A DNA stretch of 64,000 nt from an uncultured Coriobacteriaceae bacterium (lineage in GTDB: Bacteria > Actinomycetota > Coriobacteriia > Coriobacteriales > Atopobiaceae), in the NCBI GenBank assembly GCA_902778135.1, contig CACYWP010000006.1:1-64000 (forward strand). Reading direction: 5' to 3'. The notes under the pieces were generated by a model. That model was not told the DNA's origin. It worked only from the letters and a program-made list of their open reading frames with translations, and ran no database searches. A program made the position numbers and the translations under genes. Each line of letters begins with the position of its first letter. The first letter of the stretch is position 1. Positions 45,634 to 56,086 of this stretch are shown in pieces.

Positions 45634-45792
45634 CTGTCTGCGTTTCTACGAGGCGGCAGATTGCGACTGCGCAAACAACGACGTAGTTTGCGCAGTTCGA
45701 AGCGCAGACAATGCAAACTGGTCCATCGGGGCCGTTCAAAACGCAAACAACAGGGCATTTGTCCATCAAAGGGCTGCAAAAAGCGCAGACTA
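45634..45792 (-). repeat. 159-nt six-box intergenic element, copy C (reverse)
   Basis: On the minus strand: box1 45781-45792 (TAGTCTGCGCTT), box2 45739-45750, box3 45700-45711, inner palindrome 45667-45695 (arms CTGCGCAAACAAC/GTAGTTTGCGCAG, one mismatch), inverted box4 45634-45645. It lies between engB and a hypothetical gene. Confidence 0.85.
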
Positions 45793-45821
45793 CGTGTTCC
45801 CATCTGTGTGGGCGGCCGAAC

Positions 45822-46691
45822 CTAGCTGCGGTAGCCGCCTCCCCACCCATAGATGCCTCCCCAGCCGGGTCCGCTGTTCCACTGATAGCGGTCGCGCGTC
45901 TCCTCGGTGTCGTATCCCGTGCCGGTGTCGTAGCGATAGCCGTCACTGGGATCGGACCAGCGCTCCGAGCTGCCGTACCCATCGGTCTGGCTGGTGTCTT
46001 CGGGCCAACCCATCATCTGGTCCAGGTCGACGGTGAAGCTGTAGCCGTCGTAGTCGAGCGTCATGCGGTCGGCGTCGTAGTCATAGCTGATGGTGCGATC
46101 TCCCTCGCTGTCCAGATCCCAGGTGTAGGTGCGCTCGGGACTGCCACCCGTGTCGTCCTCGGTGGTCGTCTGGTCGCGGGGGGACTGGTAGGTGTTCCAG
46201 GTCTCGCTGATGCCTTGGGGCTCAGTTTCCTCCTGCTCGACGGGAGCCTCTTCCTCGGGCTCCTCCTCGGCTGGCTCGTTGGTCGGCGTGTAGACGGCCG
46301 TGCTCTCGATGGGCTTGGGCTCGTCCTGCTGGAACAGGACCGGGACCTGCGACGAGAGCCGGGCGGTGATGCCGCCGGCGACGAAGGAGACCACGGCGAC
46401 CCCCGCGACGAGGGCGGCGGTGGACAGGCGCGGCTTGGGGAACGGCGACCGTTGTTCCTCCTCGACGTCCACCCTGTCGGCCTCCCATATCCTGACCTGG
46501 TCGGGCATGGGGCGGCAGATGGTGTCATCGAGGCTGCGCAGCGCGTCAGCCTCGTCGATTCTCGACTGCTCGACGCCAATGACCTTGGCGGTGTCGGTGC
46601 GAGGGGTGGGCTGGCGTCTTGTCGTGGGCTTGGGCGGTGTGGTGGTGGAGGGGGACTCGGGTGTGGTGATGCGGTCTGCGTCGTTGGCCAT
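45822..46691 (-). CDS. Hypothetical single-span membrane protein with acidic exterior
   Basis: This 289-residue protein has a cytoplasmic Thr/Pro-rich N-terminus (about 1-35), a further soluble stretch with DEADALRSLDD-like sequence, and one membrane helix (about 105-127, LVAGVAVVSFVAGGITARL). A long exterior part follows, first Glu/Pro-rich, then Tyr/Asp/Gly/Trp-rich and ending GPGWGGIYGWGGGYRS. I recognise no family. CAGGAGGCTCACCC precedes the ATG. It lies downstream of trmB on the same strand. Confidence 0.65.
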   Translation of the reverse strand: MANDADRITTPESPSTTTPPKPTTRRQPTPRTDTAKVIGVEQSRIDEADALRSLDDTICRPMPDQVRIWEADRVDVEEEQRSPFPKPRLSTAALVAGVAVVSFVAGGITARLSSQVPVLFQQDEPKPIESTAVYTPTNEPAEEEPEEEAPVEQEETEPQGISETWNTYQSPRDQTTTEDDTGGSPERTYTWDLDSEGDRTISYDYDADRMTLDYDGYSFTVDLDQMMGWPEDTSQTDGYGSSERWSDPSDGYRYDTGTGYDTEETRDRYQWNSGPGWGGIYGWGGGYRS

Positions 46692-46821
46692 GGGTGAGCC
46701 TCCTGGTGGTGCGATGTCACAGATTAAGGGGGTTATTCCCGTCCGGATTCGCCCCCATTCCAGTGAGGGGACCTCCACAGATACAACACAGGTACCTGTG
46801 TAATGTTGTGCGGCGCCAGGC

Positions 46822-47640
46822 CTACTGCCTCCTGCGTGCACGCTTGTGCCGGTTGCGCAGGTTGGTGACGGTGCCCTGCATGCCGTGGGGAACGTATCCC
46901 ATGGCGTCGAGGTCGGAGGGCAGGTAGTCGACGAGGCTGGGGGACAGCTCGTCGTGGCTGGTGCGGGGCTGCCCGTCGGGGGTGGCGCAGATCGAGAAGA
47001 CCGGGGCACCCTGGGCGGTCAGGCGCCGCTCGTACTCGGTCGTCAGGGACGAGGCGGCCTCGTCGGGCTCGCCGTTGTGCCGGATGCGATACCCCGCCTG
47101 CTCGAACTGCAGCTCGCTGAACCGCCACAGGGGATAGCTGTCGGTCTTGAGCAGCACCGTGCCCCCCGGCTCCAGCACGCTCCGATAGTCCAGCAGTCGT
47201 GCGAAGCTGGTCAGGCGACGCTCCGCGTCCTTCTTGCGCGGGAAGGGCGTGGGAAAGTTGAGGGTGATCGAGCTGACCTCGCCAGGGGAGAAGATGCGCG
47301 CGATGGCACTGCCCAGCGCGGGCACGACGACCACGTTGCGCAGGCCCGCCTCCATGACGTGCTGCGCGGTGTAGGCGACGCAGATGGGCTCTGCATCGAT
47401 GGCGACGAAGAGCGTCGTGGGGTCTTCGGGGGCGGCCTGGACGACGAAGGCGCCCTTGCCGCAGCCCAGGTCGACATGGACATGCCGGTAGGGCACCGCA
47501 TGGTCCCCATCAAGCAGCGCGCAGGCCTGGCGCCAGCGACCCGCATAGGATGCGGGCTGCAGCTCGATGGCATCGGCGAAGCGTTCCAGGCGCTCCTCCA
47601 GCACGAAGTTCTTTGGCAGGCGGGCGTGCATTCCGTGCAT
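46822..47640 (-). CDS. trmB: tRNA (guanine-N7-)-methyltransferase TrmB
   Basis: This 272-residue SAM-dependent methyltransferase has motif I HVDLGCGKGAFV, FVAIDAEPI, the TrmB signature ITLNFPTPFPRKKDAERR (usual form PDPWPKKRH) and GGTVLLKTD. It modifies G46 of tRNAs. The signature is somewhat divergent and the C-terminus is longer than usual, so a related base methyltransferase cannot be excluded. GGAGGGACC lies before the chosen ATG at 47640. It is divergent from the diguanylate cyclase gene. Confidence 0.82.
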   Translation of the reverse strand: MHGMHARLPKNFVLEERLERFADAIELQPASYAGRWRQACALLDGDHAVPYRHVHVDLGCGKGAFVVQAAPEDPTTLFVAIDAEPICVAYTAQHVMEAGLRNVVVVPALGSAIARIFSPGEVSSITLNFPTPFPRKKDAERRLTSFARLLDYRSVLEPGGTVLLKTDSYPLWRFSELQFEQAGYRIRHNGEPDEAASSLTTEYERRLTAQGAPVFSICATPDGQPRTSHDELSPSLVDYLPSDLDAMGYVPHGMQGTVTNLRNRHKRARRRQ

Positions 47641-47811
47641 GGTGGTGGTCCCTCCGTATAGGCAACAGCACGATGGTAGGGGATTGGGCCCGTTCGTGCT
47701 GCCGTTGCTGGATAGATTCGACTGTTCGGATTTCGCGATGGCGGTATGGTGACCAAGTAGGAGTAACATGGCTTCATCTGCGATAACGTGTCGGAATGCC
47801 GTGAGGGGCCC

Positions 47812-49215
47812 ATGGCAGCAACTGAAGACAGACGAGTTGACCGAATCCCGACGTCACCCGCACCGCGAGGCGATGCGGGTGGACGCCTGCACATGCGGAT
47901 GATCAATGCCGTGGCCATCGTCGTGGCTGTGGTCCTGGCCCTGGCGGCCCTGGTGGGCATCGGCAACGTCTACAAGGCGGAGGGGAACGCCGAGCTGGTC
48001 AACGAGACCTATCGTGCATGCAGCAGCGCGGCGCGCGACCTGCAGGACGCCTCCGACTACCTCACGTCCGAGGCGCGCATGCTGGTCGTCACGGGGGAAA
48101 TCCACTACCTCGACGCCTATCTCGAGGAGCTCAACGTGACCGACCGGCGCGGCAAGGCGGTCCAGACGCTGCGCGACTACCTTGGCGACAACGAGGCGGT
48201 CGATGACCTGGAGGAGGCGCTGAGCGAGTCCAACGCCCTGGCCCAGCAGGAGCTCTATGCCATGCGGCTGGCCCTCGACGCGCGCGGGCTGCCGGAGGGT
48301 TCGTCGATGCCGGAGCTGCTGGCCGATGTTCAGATCGATCCCGAAGACGATGCGCTGTCACCAGACGAGAAGGTCCAGCTGGCCCAGGGCATCGTCATGG
48401 GCGAGGACTACACCGTCTCGAAGCAGCTGATCAGCAACGCGGTGTCGGCTTGCGCCGACAGCCTGCTGCAGGGCCTGAACGGCCAAATCGTCCTGAGCAA
48501 CAAGGAGCTGCGCCTGAGCCTCAACGTCATGCAGGCCATCACGATCATGCTGATGGGCATCGTCGTGCTGGTCATCCTCGCGATGGTATTCCTCATCCTG
48601 TTGCCCTTGGCGGCCTACACCCGCCAGATCAAGCAGGGGGAGCTCCTCGTCCTGTCAGGCGCGTCCGAGCTCAGCTATCTGGCGGATGCCTACAACCAGA
48701 TCTACGAGGAGAACCGCGAGCGCACGATCTCGCTGCAGCATGCGGCGGAGCGCGATGCGCTGACCGGCCTGTACAACCGTGGCGCCTACGATGACCTGCT
48801 GGTGGAGCATACCGACAGCGTCGCGCTGATGCTGATCGACGTGGACTACTTCAAGGGTGTCAATGACACCTATGGCCACGACACCGGCGACGCGGTCCTG
48901 AAGAAGGTCGCCGGCCTGATCGAGCACTCCTTCCGAGGCACGGACTATCCCTGTCGCATCGGCGGTGACGAGTTCGCCGTCATCATGACCCAGGCGCATC
49001 CCGAGATGCGGGGCGTGGTCGAGGAGAAGATAGAGACGGTCGCCGCGTCGCTGCTCGACACCTCCGATGGCCTGCCGCCGATAACCATATCGGTGGGCGT
49101 GGCCTTCAGCGACAGGCACGAGGGCCAGCCGGACCTGTTCAAGGCGGCGGATCGGGCCCTGTATGTCGTGAAGGAGCGCGGCCGCAACGGTCACGCGTTC
49201 TACGGCGAGGAATAG
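47812..49215 (+). CDS. Membrane-bound diguanylate cyclase (GGDEF)
   Basis: This 467-residue c-di-GMP synthase has an N-terminal helix (about 27-50), an extracytoplasmic helical sensor region of about 190 residues, a second membrane helix (about 240-265) and a GGDEF domain. The catalytic GGDEF is at 384-388 and the product-inhibition RxxD site (RGTD) at 375-378 with the usual five-residue spacing. Both look intact, so it should make c-di-GMP with feedback control. GTGAGGGGCCC precedes ATG 47812; a GTG at 47788 is an alternative. Proximity to a pilus operon is suggestive. Confidence 0.9.
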   Translation: MAATEDRRVDRIPTSPAPRGDAGGRLHMRMINAVAIVVAVVLALAALVGIGNVYKAEGNAELVNETYRACSSAARDLQDASDYLTSEARMLVVTGEIHYLDAYLEELNVTDRRGKAVQTLRDYLGDNEAVDDLEEALSESNALAQQELYAMRLALDARGLPEGSSMPELLADVQIDPEDDALSPDEKVQLAQGIVMGEDYTVSKQLISNAVSACADSLLQGLNGQIVLSNKELRLSLNVMQAITIMLMGIVVLVILAMVFLILLPLAAYTRQIKQGELLVLSGASELSYLADAYNQIYEENRERTISLQHAAERDALTGLYNRGAYDDLLVEHTDSVALMLIDVDYFKGVNDTYGHDTGDAVLKKVAGLIEHSFRGTDYPCRIGGDEFAVIMTQAHPEMRGVVEEKIETVAASLLDTSDGLPPITISVGVAFSDRHEGQPDLFKAADRALYVVKERGRNGHAFYGEE

Positions 49216-49326
49216 CGGTCTGACGTCGCCCTCGCAACGGGGGAGCGGTCGGGGGGCGCCTGGCGCGTTCCGGCCGTCGTCATGGGCGTCATCCCCCCGT
49301 GTACCATCGTCATCGTGCCATTGGAA

Positions 49327-49368
49327 AGGGGTCGCGTCGGGCGAAACCGTCCGACGCGACCCCTCCTT
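49327..49368. terminator. Bidirectional terminator, cyclase / pilT
   Basis: A 14-bp stem AGGGGTCGCGTCGG/CCGACGCGACCCCT (49327-49340 with 49351-49364), followed by CCTT on the plus strand and TTTCC on the minus strand. Confidence 0.8.
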
Positions 49369-49398
49369 GATATGGGATCCGACCACGCAAGCAGTCCG

Positions 49399-50475
<1,077 letters not shown>

Positions 50476-50491
50476 TGCGCTTCCTTCCTGC

Positions 50492-50992
50492 CTAGAGGCT
50501 TCCCAGTAGGTTGCCCATCATGGGTTCGTCGTTGACGACGGTGGTCATGCGCCATCTCTGCACGCGCAGGTCCCCGTCCCCGTCCTTGATCAGCGCTATT
50601 TCCAACTGGCGGCCGTTGCCGCAGTCGAAGCTGGCCGAATAGGTGTCTCCGATGGCATCCGTGCTGACCTGCAGCTGCAGGTCGCCCTGCAGGTCGCGTG
50701 CCGCCGGTATGGCGAGGGCCGCGTCGGTGGCCCGGTCCAGCGCCGTCTGGTCGTCGGCGCCAGTGGCGAGCTGCTCGTCCAGGGTGGCGACGAAGGTCTG
50801 GGCGGCGGCCTCGTCCAGGTAGAGCTGGTCGGTGGCGTCCGCGCGACGCTGGGCCAGGGCCATCGTCGCATTGGAGGTGGACAGTGCCAGCACCGCCAGC
50901 ACCGCCAGGCAGATGACGGCCATCAGCGTGAACAGCGCCAGCGGGCCCATGCGGACCTCGCTGTCGTTCGTGGTTGCCTTCCTGCTGGCCAT
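50492..50992 (-). CDS. Pilus-operon membrane-anchored protein, pseudopilin-like
   Basis: This 166-residue protein has an N-terminal hydrophobic helix (about 15-38, LALFTLMAVICLAVLAVLAL) and an extracytoplasmic alpha/beta part. The helix-then-domain layout is pilin-like but the usual GFTLxE prepilin motif is not seen. Its ATG overlaps the previous stop by one base (TGATG), so translation is coupled. Confidence 0.7.
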   Translation of the reverse strand: MASRKATTNDSEVRMGPLALFTLMAVICLAVLAVLALSTSNATMALAQRRADATDQLYLDEAAAQTFVATLDEQLATGADDQTALDRATDAALAIPAARDLQGDLQLQVSTDAIGDTYSASFDCGNGRQLEIALIKDGDGDLRVQRWRMTTVVNDEPMMGNLLGSL

Positions 50993-51393
50993 CACTGCCC
51001 CCCTTCGACGTATCGTTCGGTCGACAGGGTATAGACCGGCTCGGAGACGTGCTCGGAGCGCACCGTGATGGTTGCGTGGTAGATCGTGCCTCGGGTGGTC
51101 TGGTCGCTCGTCACCTGGCACTCGACGCTCAGGCCCTCGGCCTCGGTGACCCCCTCGGCCCCCTCCGGGTCGGCCGCAAAGCGCTCGGCGGCGCTCGTGG
51201 CCACCGACACCGCGGCGGCCAGGTCGTGCGCCTCGCGGGCGCGTACCGAGGCGGTGGCGAAGACCTGGGTCAGGATGGCCAGGGACCCGATGAGGAAGAC
51301 CAGCATCAGCATGGCCTCAACGACGACCGCCATGCCAGACCAGGCAGGGCGTGTGCGCCCGCTGCGGGCGCCTGCGGGAAGCTGGAAGCTCAT
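50992..51393 (-). CDS. Pilus-operon membrane-anchored protein
   Basis: This 133-residue protein has one hydrophobic helix (about 21-46, GMAVVVEAMLMLVFLIGSL) and a soluble exterior with a short beta-rich part. The Glu within the helix (VVEAMLM) resembles position 5 of type IV pilins. The start overlaps the upstream gene by four bases (ATGA). Confidence 0.7.
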   Translation of the reverse strand: MSFQLPAGARSGRTRPAWSGMAVVVEAMLMLVFLIGSLAILTQVFATASVRAREAHDLAAAVSVATSAAERFAADPEGAEGVTEAEGLSVECQVTSDQTTRGTIYHATITVRSEHVSEPVYTLSTERYVEGGQ

Positions 51394-51926
51394 GAGGCAC
51401 CTCCCTGGTCCTGGGCGCTGCGCAGGGCCACGCAGAAGCTGCCCTCGTCGGTCGTGAAGGTGACCAGGCTGCCCTCCAGGCGCAGGTCGAAGGTCGAGGA
51501 GGGCATCAGCTGGGTGGCGCTGGTGGGGTTGTAGGGGTTGCCCGCGACGGTGAACTCCTCCATGACGGAGCCATCGTACTGGTAGATGCGGGTCTCGTAG
51601 GTGCGCTCGCCGATGGTGCGGGACAGGACGAGCGAGTCGCCCTCGGGACCGTCGCCCAGCGAGACCGCGTCGGCGAAGTCGCCACCGTGCACCACGCCGG
51701 TGACGAGGCCCGACTGCAGGTGCAGCTGGTTGGCATGGGATTGGGCCTCAACCGCGGCACGCAGCATCGTGGCGCCCATGGCCAGGCCCCACATCAGCAC
51801 GATGAAGTAGACGCCCATGAGGGCGACCGAGAGGAGCCGCTCCGAGGGCACGGAGTCCTGGCGTCCGCGAGCCTTCTCGATGACCGAGATCATGGCGTCG
51901 TTGGTGGCACGGGAGTCAGCCATCAT
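51390..51926 (-). CDS. Pilus-operon membrane-anchored protein, DUF4860-like
   Basis: This 178-residue protein has a short cytoplasmic segment, one membrane helix (about 31-55, LLSVALMGVYFIVLMWGLAM) and a beta-rich exterior domain. Its layout resembles DUF4860 proteins found beside gspF/pilT-like genes in Coriobacteriia and Clostridia. The start (51926, or 51923) overlaps the upstream stop by four bases. Confidence 0.68.
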   Translation of the reverse strand: MMADSRATNDAMISVIEKARGRQDSVPSERLLSVALMGVYFIVLMWGLAMGATMLRAAVEAQSHANQLHLQSGLVTGVVHGGDFADAVSLGDGPEGDSLVLSRTIGERTYETRIYQYDGSVMEEFTVAGNPYNPTSATQLMPSSTFDLRLEGSLVTFTTDEGSFCVALRSAQDQGGAS

Positions 51927-52249
51927 AGCGGCCTCACCACCACGGCGGGGGGCACGTTGTCACCCATCCACTCGTAGTTGACCTGGTAGTCGATGTCGTT
52001 GATGACCAGGCCGTAGCGCTCCTTGAGATGTGCGACCGAGGTGGGGTAGGACCCCTCGACCGCGCAGCACTGCAGGGCGGCGCGCAGCACCGACTCGCGC
52101 AGCGACGCGGCGGCCTGCTCGCGCGAAAGCTCCTCGGACATGCGGACGCCCGCCCAGGCCAGTGCGGCCGCCAGTGCGACCGCCGCGGCAACCATGACGC
52201 GCCGCGAGCGCTGTCTGGCCCGCTCCTTGTAGGTCACTTCGTGATACAC
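51923..52249 (-). CDS. Pilus-operon small anchored protein
   Basis: This 108-residue protein has a basic cytoplasmic N-terminus, one helix (about 19-37, MVAAAVALAAALAWAGV) and a small exterior domain with two adjacent Cys (AALQCCAVEGSYPTSVAHL). The segment CAVEGSYP, with Tyr-Pro after a helix, recalls the alpha-helix/loop junction of type II pseudopilins. It lies 13 nt after pilC. Confidence 0.68.
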   Translation of the reverse strand: MYHEVTYKERARQRSRRVMVAAAVALAAALAWAGVRMSEELSREQAAASLRESVLRAALQCCAVEGSYPTSVAHLKERYGLVINDIDYQVNYEWMGDNVPPAVVVRPL

Positions 52250-52262
52250 GGCCTCACCTGCC

Positions 52263-53315
52263 CTAACCGACGGCCCGCATGATGCCGACGAGCGGAAGCA
52301 TCAGGGCGACGAGGGTGATGCCCACCGAGATGGTGAGGAAGGCGGCGAACAGGGGCTCGACCAGGTCGAGCGCATGGTCAATCTGGCTGACGGCATCGTC
52401 GAAGAACGCCTCGGAGAACTCGCTGAGGGCCTCGTCGGCGCTGCCGGAGCGGATGCCGACGTTGAGCATGCGTGCGTAGAGGGGTTCGAAGACCTCGTAC
52501 TCGCCGATGGCCTGGGCAAGGCTGCGCGGGTTGTCGAGCGAGACCATGCTCTCATGGGCGCGCTGCAGGCGGGCGAGCAGCTCCTCGTGCTCGACGGTGC
52601 CCATCGCGCGAAGCATGGCCTCCTCGGTGGTGATGCCGGAGGAGACGTAGGCGGCCAGCGACGCCGTGAAGCGCGAGAGGGCCAGCTGGTACATGGCCTC
52701 GCGGGTCAGGGGCAGGCGTTCGAGCAGGGACATGACGCGCCGGCGGCCGCGCTCGCCGTGCGACGAGACGGCCAGCCAGATGGCGCCGGCCGCGCAGGCG
52801 GCAACGATGACGAGGGAGACGATGCCGATGGCGTGCGACGCCCCCACGCTGGCGGTGGACCCCGCCACCAGCGACGATGCCATGCTCTCGTAGACCTGGG
52901 TGAAGACCGGCAGGATGACGAAGGTCGAGAAGGCCAGGATGACGGTCATGATTGCCAGCAGGGCCGCCGGGTAGCTGACGCTCTGGGAGAGCTTGGCGAA
53001 CAGGCGCGCCTCCTCGTCGTAGTACATCTCCAGGTTGCGCAGCACCTGCTCGAGGTGGCCGGACCGCTCGCCGGTCTCGACCATGCCGACCGCATAGGCG
53101 GGGAAGCCCCCGCTGGCCTGCATGGCCTCGGCCAGGGTGTCGCCGCCGACCACCTGCCGATAGATGGTCGAGCACACCTCCTGGAACCGCGAGGCCTCGC
53201 GGTTCTCGCCCAGCATCAGCACGGCCTCGTCGACCTGGATGCCTGCGTTGATCATGGTGGCCATGCTTCCGCAAAAGGCGCTGAGCGCGCCACTCTCGAG
53301 CAGCTCCTGTGCCAT
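52263..53315 (-). CDS. Type IV pilus/type II secretion platform protein PilC/GspF
   Basis: This 350-residue inner-membrane platform protein has two GspF repeats, with FCGSMATMINAGIQVDEAVLML in the first and RFTASLAAYVSSGITTEEAM in the second. Three membrane helices are visible (about 115-140, 167-190, 320-345). ETGERSGHLEQVL and GIRSGSADEALSEF are the paired family motifs. GGGAGGG precedes ATG 53315. It should couple PilT to the pilus. Confidence 0.92.
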   Translation of the reverse strand: MAQELLESGALSAFCGSMATMINAGIQVDEAVLMLGENREASRFQEVCSTIYRQVVGGDTLAEAMQASGGFPAYAVGMVETGERSGHLEQVLRNLEMYYDEEARLFAKLSQSVSYPAALLAIMTVILAFSTFVILPVFTQVYESMASSLVAGSTASVGASHAIGIVSLVIVAACAAGAIWLAVSSHGERGRRRVMSLLERLPLTREAMYQLALSRFTASLAAYVSSGITTEEAMLRAMGTVEHEELLARLQRAHESMVSLDNPRSLAQAIGEYEVFEPLYARMLNVGIRSGSADEALSEFSEAFFDDAVSQIDHALDLVEPLFAAFLTISVGITLVALMLPLVGIMRAVG

Positions 53316-53335
53316 GTGCAAAGCCCTCCCTATCG

Positions 53336-54328
53336 TCAGTAGTAGAAGCGGTCCGTGTACTTGGTGCCGTCACCGATGGTCGATCCGGAGCCGGCGGAGG
53401 CGAAGGTCACGTCGCAGCGTGACCAGGTGTTCGGCTTGACGGAGAAGTGGACCGTCTGCCAGGTGCCGTCGATGTAGACCATGTTCCAGGCATGGTAGAG
53501 GTCGTCGGGCGACACGTAGCCGGTCACGACCTGGGCGGGCAGCCCCAGGCTGCGCAGCATCGCCGCCGAGAGGCAGGCGTAGTCGAAGCAGATGCCCTTC
53601 TTCGTCTTCAGCGTCTCGTCGGCATCGGGGATGTAACCGCTGCTGCTGGCCAGCTTCTTTGCCTTGTCAAAGTCGTAGCTGACGTTCTCGGCCACGAAGG
53701 TGCATACGTCACGCACGACCTGTCCCTCGTTGTCGTCACCCTTCACCAGCTCGCGCGCCTTCTTGACGCACGCGCTCGAGGCCGTGTAGCTGCAGAAGAT
53801 GTTGGGCGTCAGGAAGGGGGCGAACTGGTCGGAGAGCTTGACCTCGGCCGTGGTGCTGTACAGCTCGGCATAGCTGCTGCCCTCGATGTTCTCCATGATG
53901 CGGAAGAGGTAGCTGCCATTGCCCATGTTGAGGGGGAAGAGCACCGGTGTTCCATCCGAGGGCAGGTCGTAGTTGTAGGCCATTTCGCCACAGGCGACCT
54001 GGAACTTCAGACGGCTGCCGCTGGCAGCCTGCGCGGCCACCCAGCCATCGATGACGCCGGAGGTGTCGATGTCGGGAGCGCCACCCATCTCCGTCAGCTC
54101 GGGCACCTCGACCTCGTCCGGCATCTTGTAGCTGGCACCGGTGGCCTCGCTGGCAGCCGCTGCCGCGGGGGCAGGCTTGGCCGTCTTGGCCTCCGCCTCG
54201 GTGGCGCCCTCGGAGCCTCCGCCGCAGGCGGACAGCGCTAGCAGCAGGCACGCCAGCACCAGCGTATGCATCAACTGCGCCAGTACCTTGCGGCCATGGC
54301 GTGCATGTGTCGCCCATGCCTTGCCCAC
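53336..54328 (-). CDS. Transglutaminase-like lipoprotein at the head of the pilus operon
   Basis: This 330-residue exported protein has a signal sequence with lipobox LSAC (Cys35). An Ala/Pro/Glu linker is followed by a beta-rich region and a transglutaminase-like domain with Cys in GICFDYACLSA, His in YHAWN and Asp in YIDGTW, the full catalytic triad. Bacterial members act as proteases or cross-linkers at the surface. The likely start is GTG 54328 after GAAGGACTGGCTC; ATG 54271 would shorten the n-region. It lies 20 nt before pilC, so it is co-transcribed. A TATACT hexamer lies just upstream. Confidence 0.85.
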   Translation of the reverse strand: MGKAWATHARHGRKVLAQLMHTLVLACLLLALSACGGGSEGATEAEAKTAKPAPAAAAASEATGASYKMPDEVEVPELTEMGGAPDIDTSGVIDGWVAAQAASGSRLKFQVACGEMAYNYDLPSDGTPVLFPLNMGNGSYLFRIMENIEGSSYAELYSTTAEVKLSDQFAPFLTPNIFCSYTASSACVKKARELVKGDDNEGQVVRDVCTFVAENVSYDFDKAKKLASSSGYIPDADETLKTKKGICFDYACLSAAMLRSLGLPAQVVTGYVSPDDLYHAWNMVYIDGTWQTVHFSVKPNTWSRCDVTFASAGSGSTIGDGTKYTDRFYY

Positions 54329-54415
54329 GAGCCAGTCCTTCGAGTGACGGGTTTTTGACAGATACCCCAGTATACCGTAGGCGCCCGAATCCGGACTGCA
54401 TGCCCGTGTCCGCAT

Positions 54416-54574
54416 TTGTCTGCGTTCTTTTTCTCTTGTGAGAGGTTCTGAGCAGCGTTGTTTGCGCTTTAGGGAACCGAAGGGAGGCGCATCGAGTCGT
54501 TTGCGCTTTCAGCTGCGCAAACAAGTGCGTATTCTGTGCAGGCGCAAGGACCGGGGTCTCCGAAACGCAGACAA
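54416..54574 (+). repeat. 159-nt six-box intergenic element, copy D (forward)
   Basis: Box1 54416-54427, box2 54458-54469, box3 54497-54508 (TCGTTTGCGCTT), inner palindrome 54513-54541, inverted box4 54563-54574. It occupies the divergent region between the pilus operon and the gene at 54785. Confidence 0.85.
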
Positions 54575-54784
54575 CGGAGGTTCGTCCCCTAGATGCATGG
54601 GAACTGCGAGGCCATGACGGCCGGTTCGGCCGTCACAGGGTGCCCCGTTCGCCGTCCGAGACGCGCCGTCGGTGTCCGGGCAGGCATAGGATGGCGTAGA
54701 GTCAGGGGCGAAGAAAACCCCACGGGGGAGGGGCGCTGCCCCGGCATGCCATGCCGTCGGGGGCACACGAAAGAGGAGGTAACC

Positions 54785-55051
54785 ATGCTGGTGGATGTCG
54801 ATGGCGTCAATCCTGCGTTCAGGAGCAAGGTCCTGGAGATCGTCGAGGGTATCACCGAGCCCATGACGTTCAAGCTCACGACAGAGAAGGGCACCTCGCC
54901 CCAGTCGCTCGTGTTCGAGTGCACCGAGGAGGACCCCGACAAGGTCGTGCCCTTCCTCAAGGGTACGCTCAAGAAGAGTGAACTGGGTGCGATCATGATG
55001 TTCCGCGTGACACCGCACGGTCAGTACATGTGGATTCCCAAGCGCTCGTAG
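54785..55051 (+). CDS. Hypothetical small soluble protein
   Basis: This 88-residue protein begins MLVDVDGVNPAFRSKVLEI and contains EITEP-like and VVPFLKGTLKKSELGAIMMF segments, suggesting a small alpha/beta fold. I do not recognise it. The ribosome site AAGAGGAGGTAACC is close to ideal and a terminator follows, so it is a real gene, probably well expressed. Confidence 0.7.
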   Translation: MLVDVDGVNPAFRSKVLEIVEGITEPMTFKLTTEKGTSPQSLVFECTEEDPDKVVPFLKGTLKKSELGAIMMFRVTPHGQYMWIPKRS

Positions 55052-55083
55052 GGTCGCAAGGGGTGTTCGAGTTCTCCAAGCCG

Positions 55084-55120
55084 AAGGCGCCGGCAGGCAC
55101 GTCCCGCCGGCGCCTTTCTC
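55084..55120. terminator. Bidirectional terminator
   Basis: An 11-bp perfect stem AAGGCGCCGGC/GCCGGCGCCTT (55084-55094 with 55106-55116) with TTCTCC after it, between the small hypothetical gene and the convergent lysR gene. Confidence 0.8.
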
Positions 55121-55136
55121 CTTGGTCCGACACCCG

Positions 55137-56027
55137 CTAGCGTCTCTCGAACATCTCCAGGAGGATGTTGCCGAACTCGCGGACCAGCGGGTTTTCCCGG
55201 TCCTTGGGCCAATAGGCGTAGTATTCGCTCTTCAGCTGCCCGTCCTGTCCGACCAGGGGGATGCGTCGCACGATGGAGCCGGTCCGGCCGGTCTGCTCAC
55301 GTGCCTCGATGGGCATGAAGCCCCGGTTGCCCGCGACCATCATCAGCCCCTCCTCGCGCGACCGCGCAAAGAGGAAGTTGCTGGAAAACCCCAGCACGTC
55401 GCTGTAGTATGACCGTTCGATCTCCTCCTGGTCCTCCGAGGCGATGAGGATGCAATCGAGGTGGGACAGGTCGCTGACGCTGAGCTCGGTGCTCCATGCC
55501 ACGTCGCTGGACTCCGAGACCTCGACGTACTGCCACCCATCGATGAGGTGCAGGTTGACGAAGGCGTCGTTGAGCGCGCGGCGGCGATCGGAGAAGAGCA
55601 TGTCCACACGCCTGTCAAGCAGCAGGTGGTAGAGGGTGTCGTGACTGCCCGACACCGCGTGCACCGGGATGCGGGGGTGTCGGGCGGCGAACGCGGCCAC
55701 CGCCCCCTGCACCTCCCAGCCGTCGTAGCGGTTGAGGTAACCCACCGACAGCGTCGTGGCATAGCCGTTGGCCACGCCCTCGGCCTCGAAGCGCAGGTCT
55801 TCGAGCTGGTCAAGGATGACGGCAACCTTGCGTCCGAAGAGCTCCCCCGCCGGAGTGAGGGCGAAGCTGCGGCCGCGCCGCTCGGTCAGGGGGAACCCAA
55901 GCTCCCTTTCCAGGGCTTTGACCTGCTGCGACACGGCTGACTGGGAGACGAGGCAAGCCTCGGCCGCCTGGGTGTAGGACCCGGTCTCGCAGATGGCACG
56001 GAAATACTGCAGCTGTCTGAGCTCCAT
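55137..56027 (-). CDS. LysR-family transcriptional regulator
   Basis: This 296-residue protein has the N-terminal winged HTH MELRQLQYFRAICETGSYTQ followed by SQSAVSQQVKALERELG, and an effector-binding domain from about residue 90. It is divergent from the flavodoxin gene, the classic layout for a LysR regulator and its target. Effector unknown. AGGAGCAGGCAG precedes the start. Confidence 0.92.
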   Translation of the reverse strand: MELRQLQYFRAICETGSYTQAAEACLVSQSAVSQQVKALERELGFPLTERRGRSFALTPAGELFGRKVAVILDQLEDLRFEAEGVANGYATTLSVGYLNRYDGWEVQGAVAAFAARHPRIPVHAVSGSHDTLYHLLLDRRVDMLFSDRRRALNDAFVNLHLIDGWQYVEVSESSDVAWSTELSVSDLSHLDCILIASEDQEEIERSYYSDVLGFSSNFLFARSREEGLMMVAGNRGFMPIEAREQTGRTGSIVRRIPLVGQDGQLKSEYYAYWPKDRENPLVREFGNILLEMFERR

Positions 56028-56086
56028 CTGCCTGCTCCTGTCGCTGTCTTCGAGGTATGACGTCCACTAGATGATTTAGAAGATAT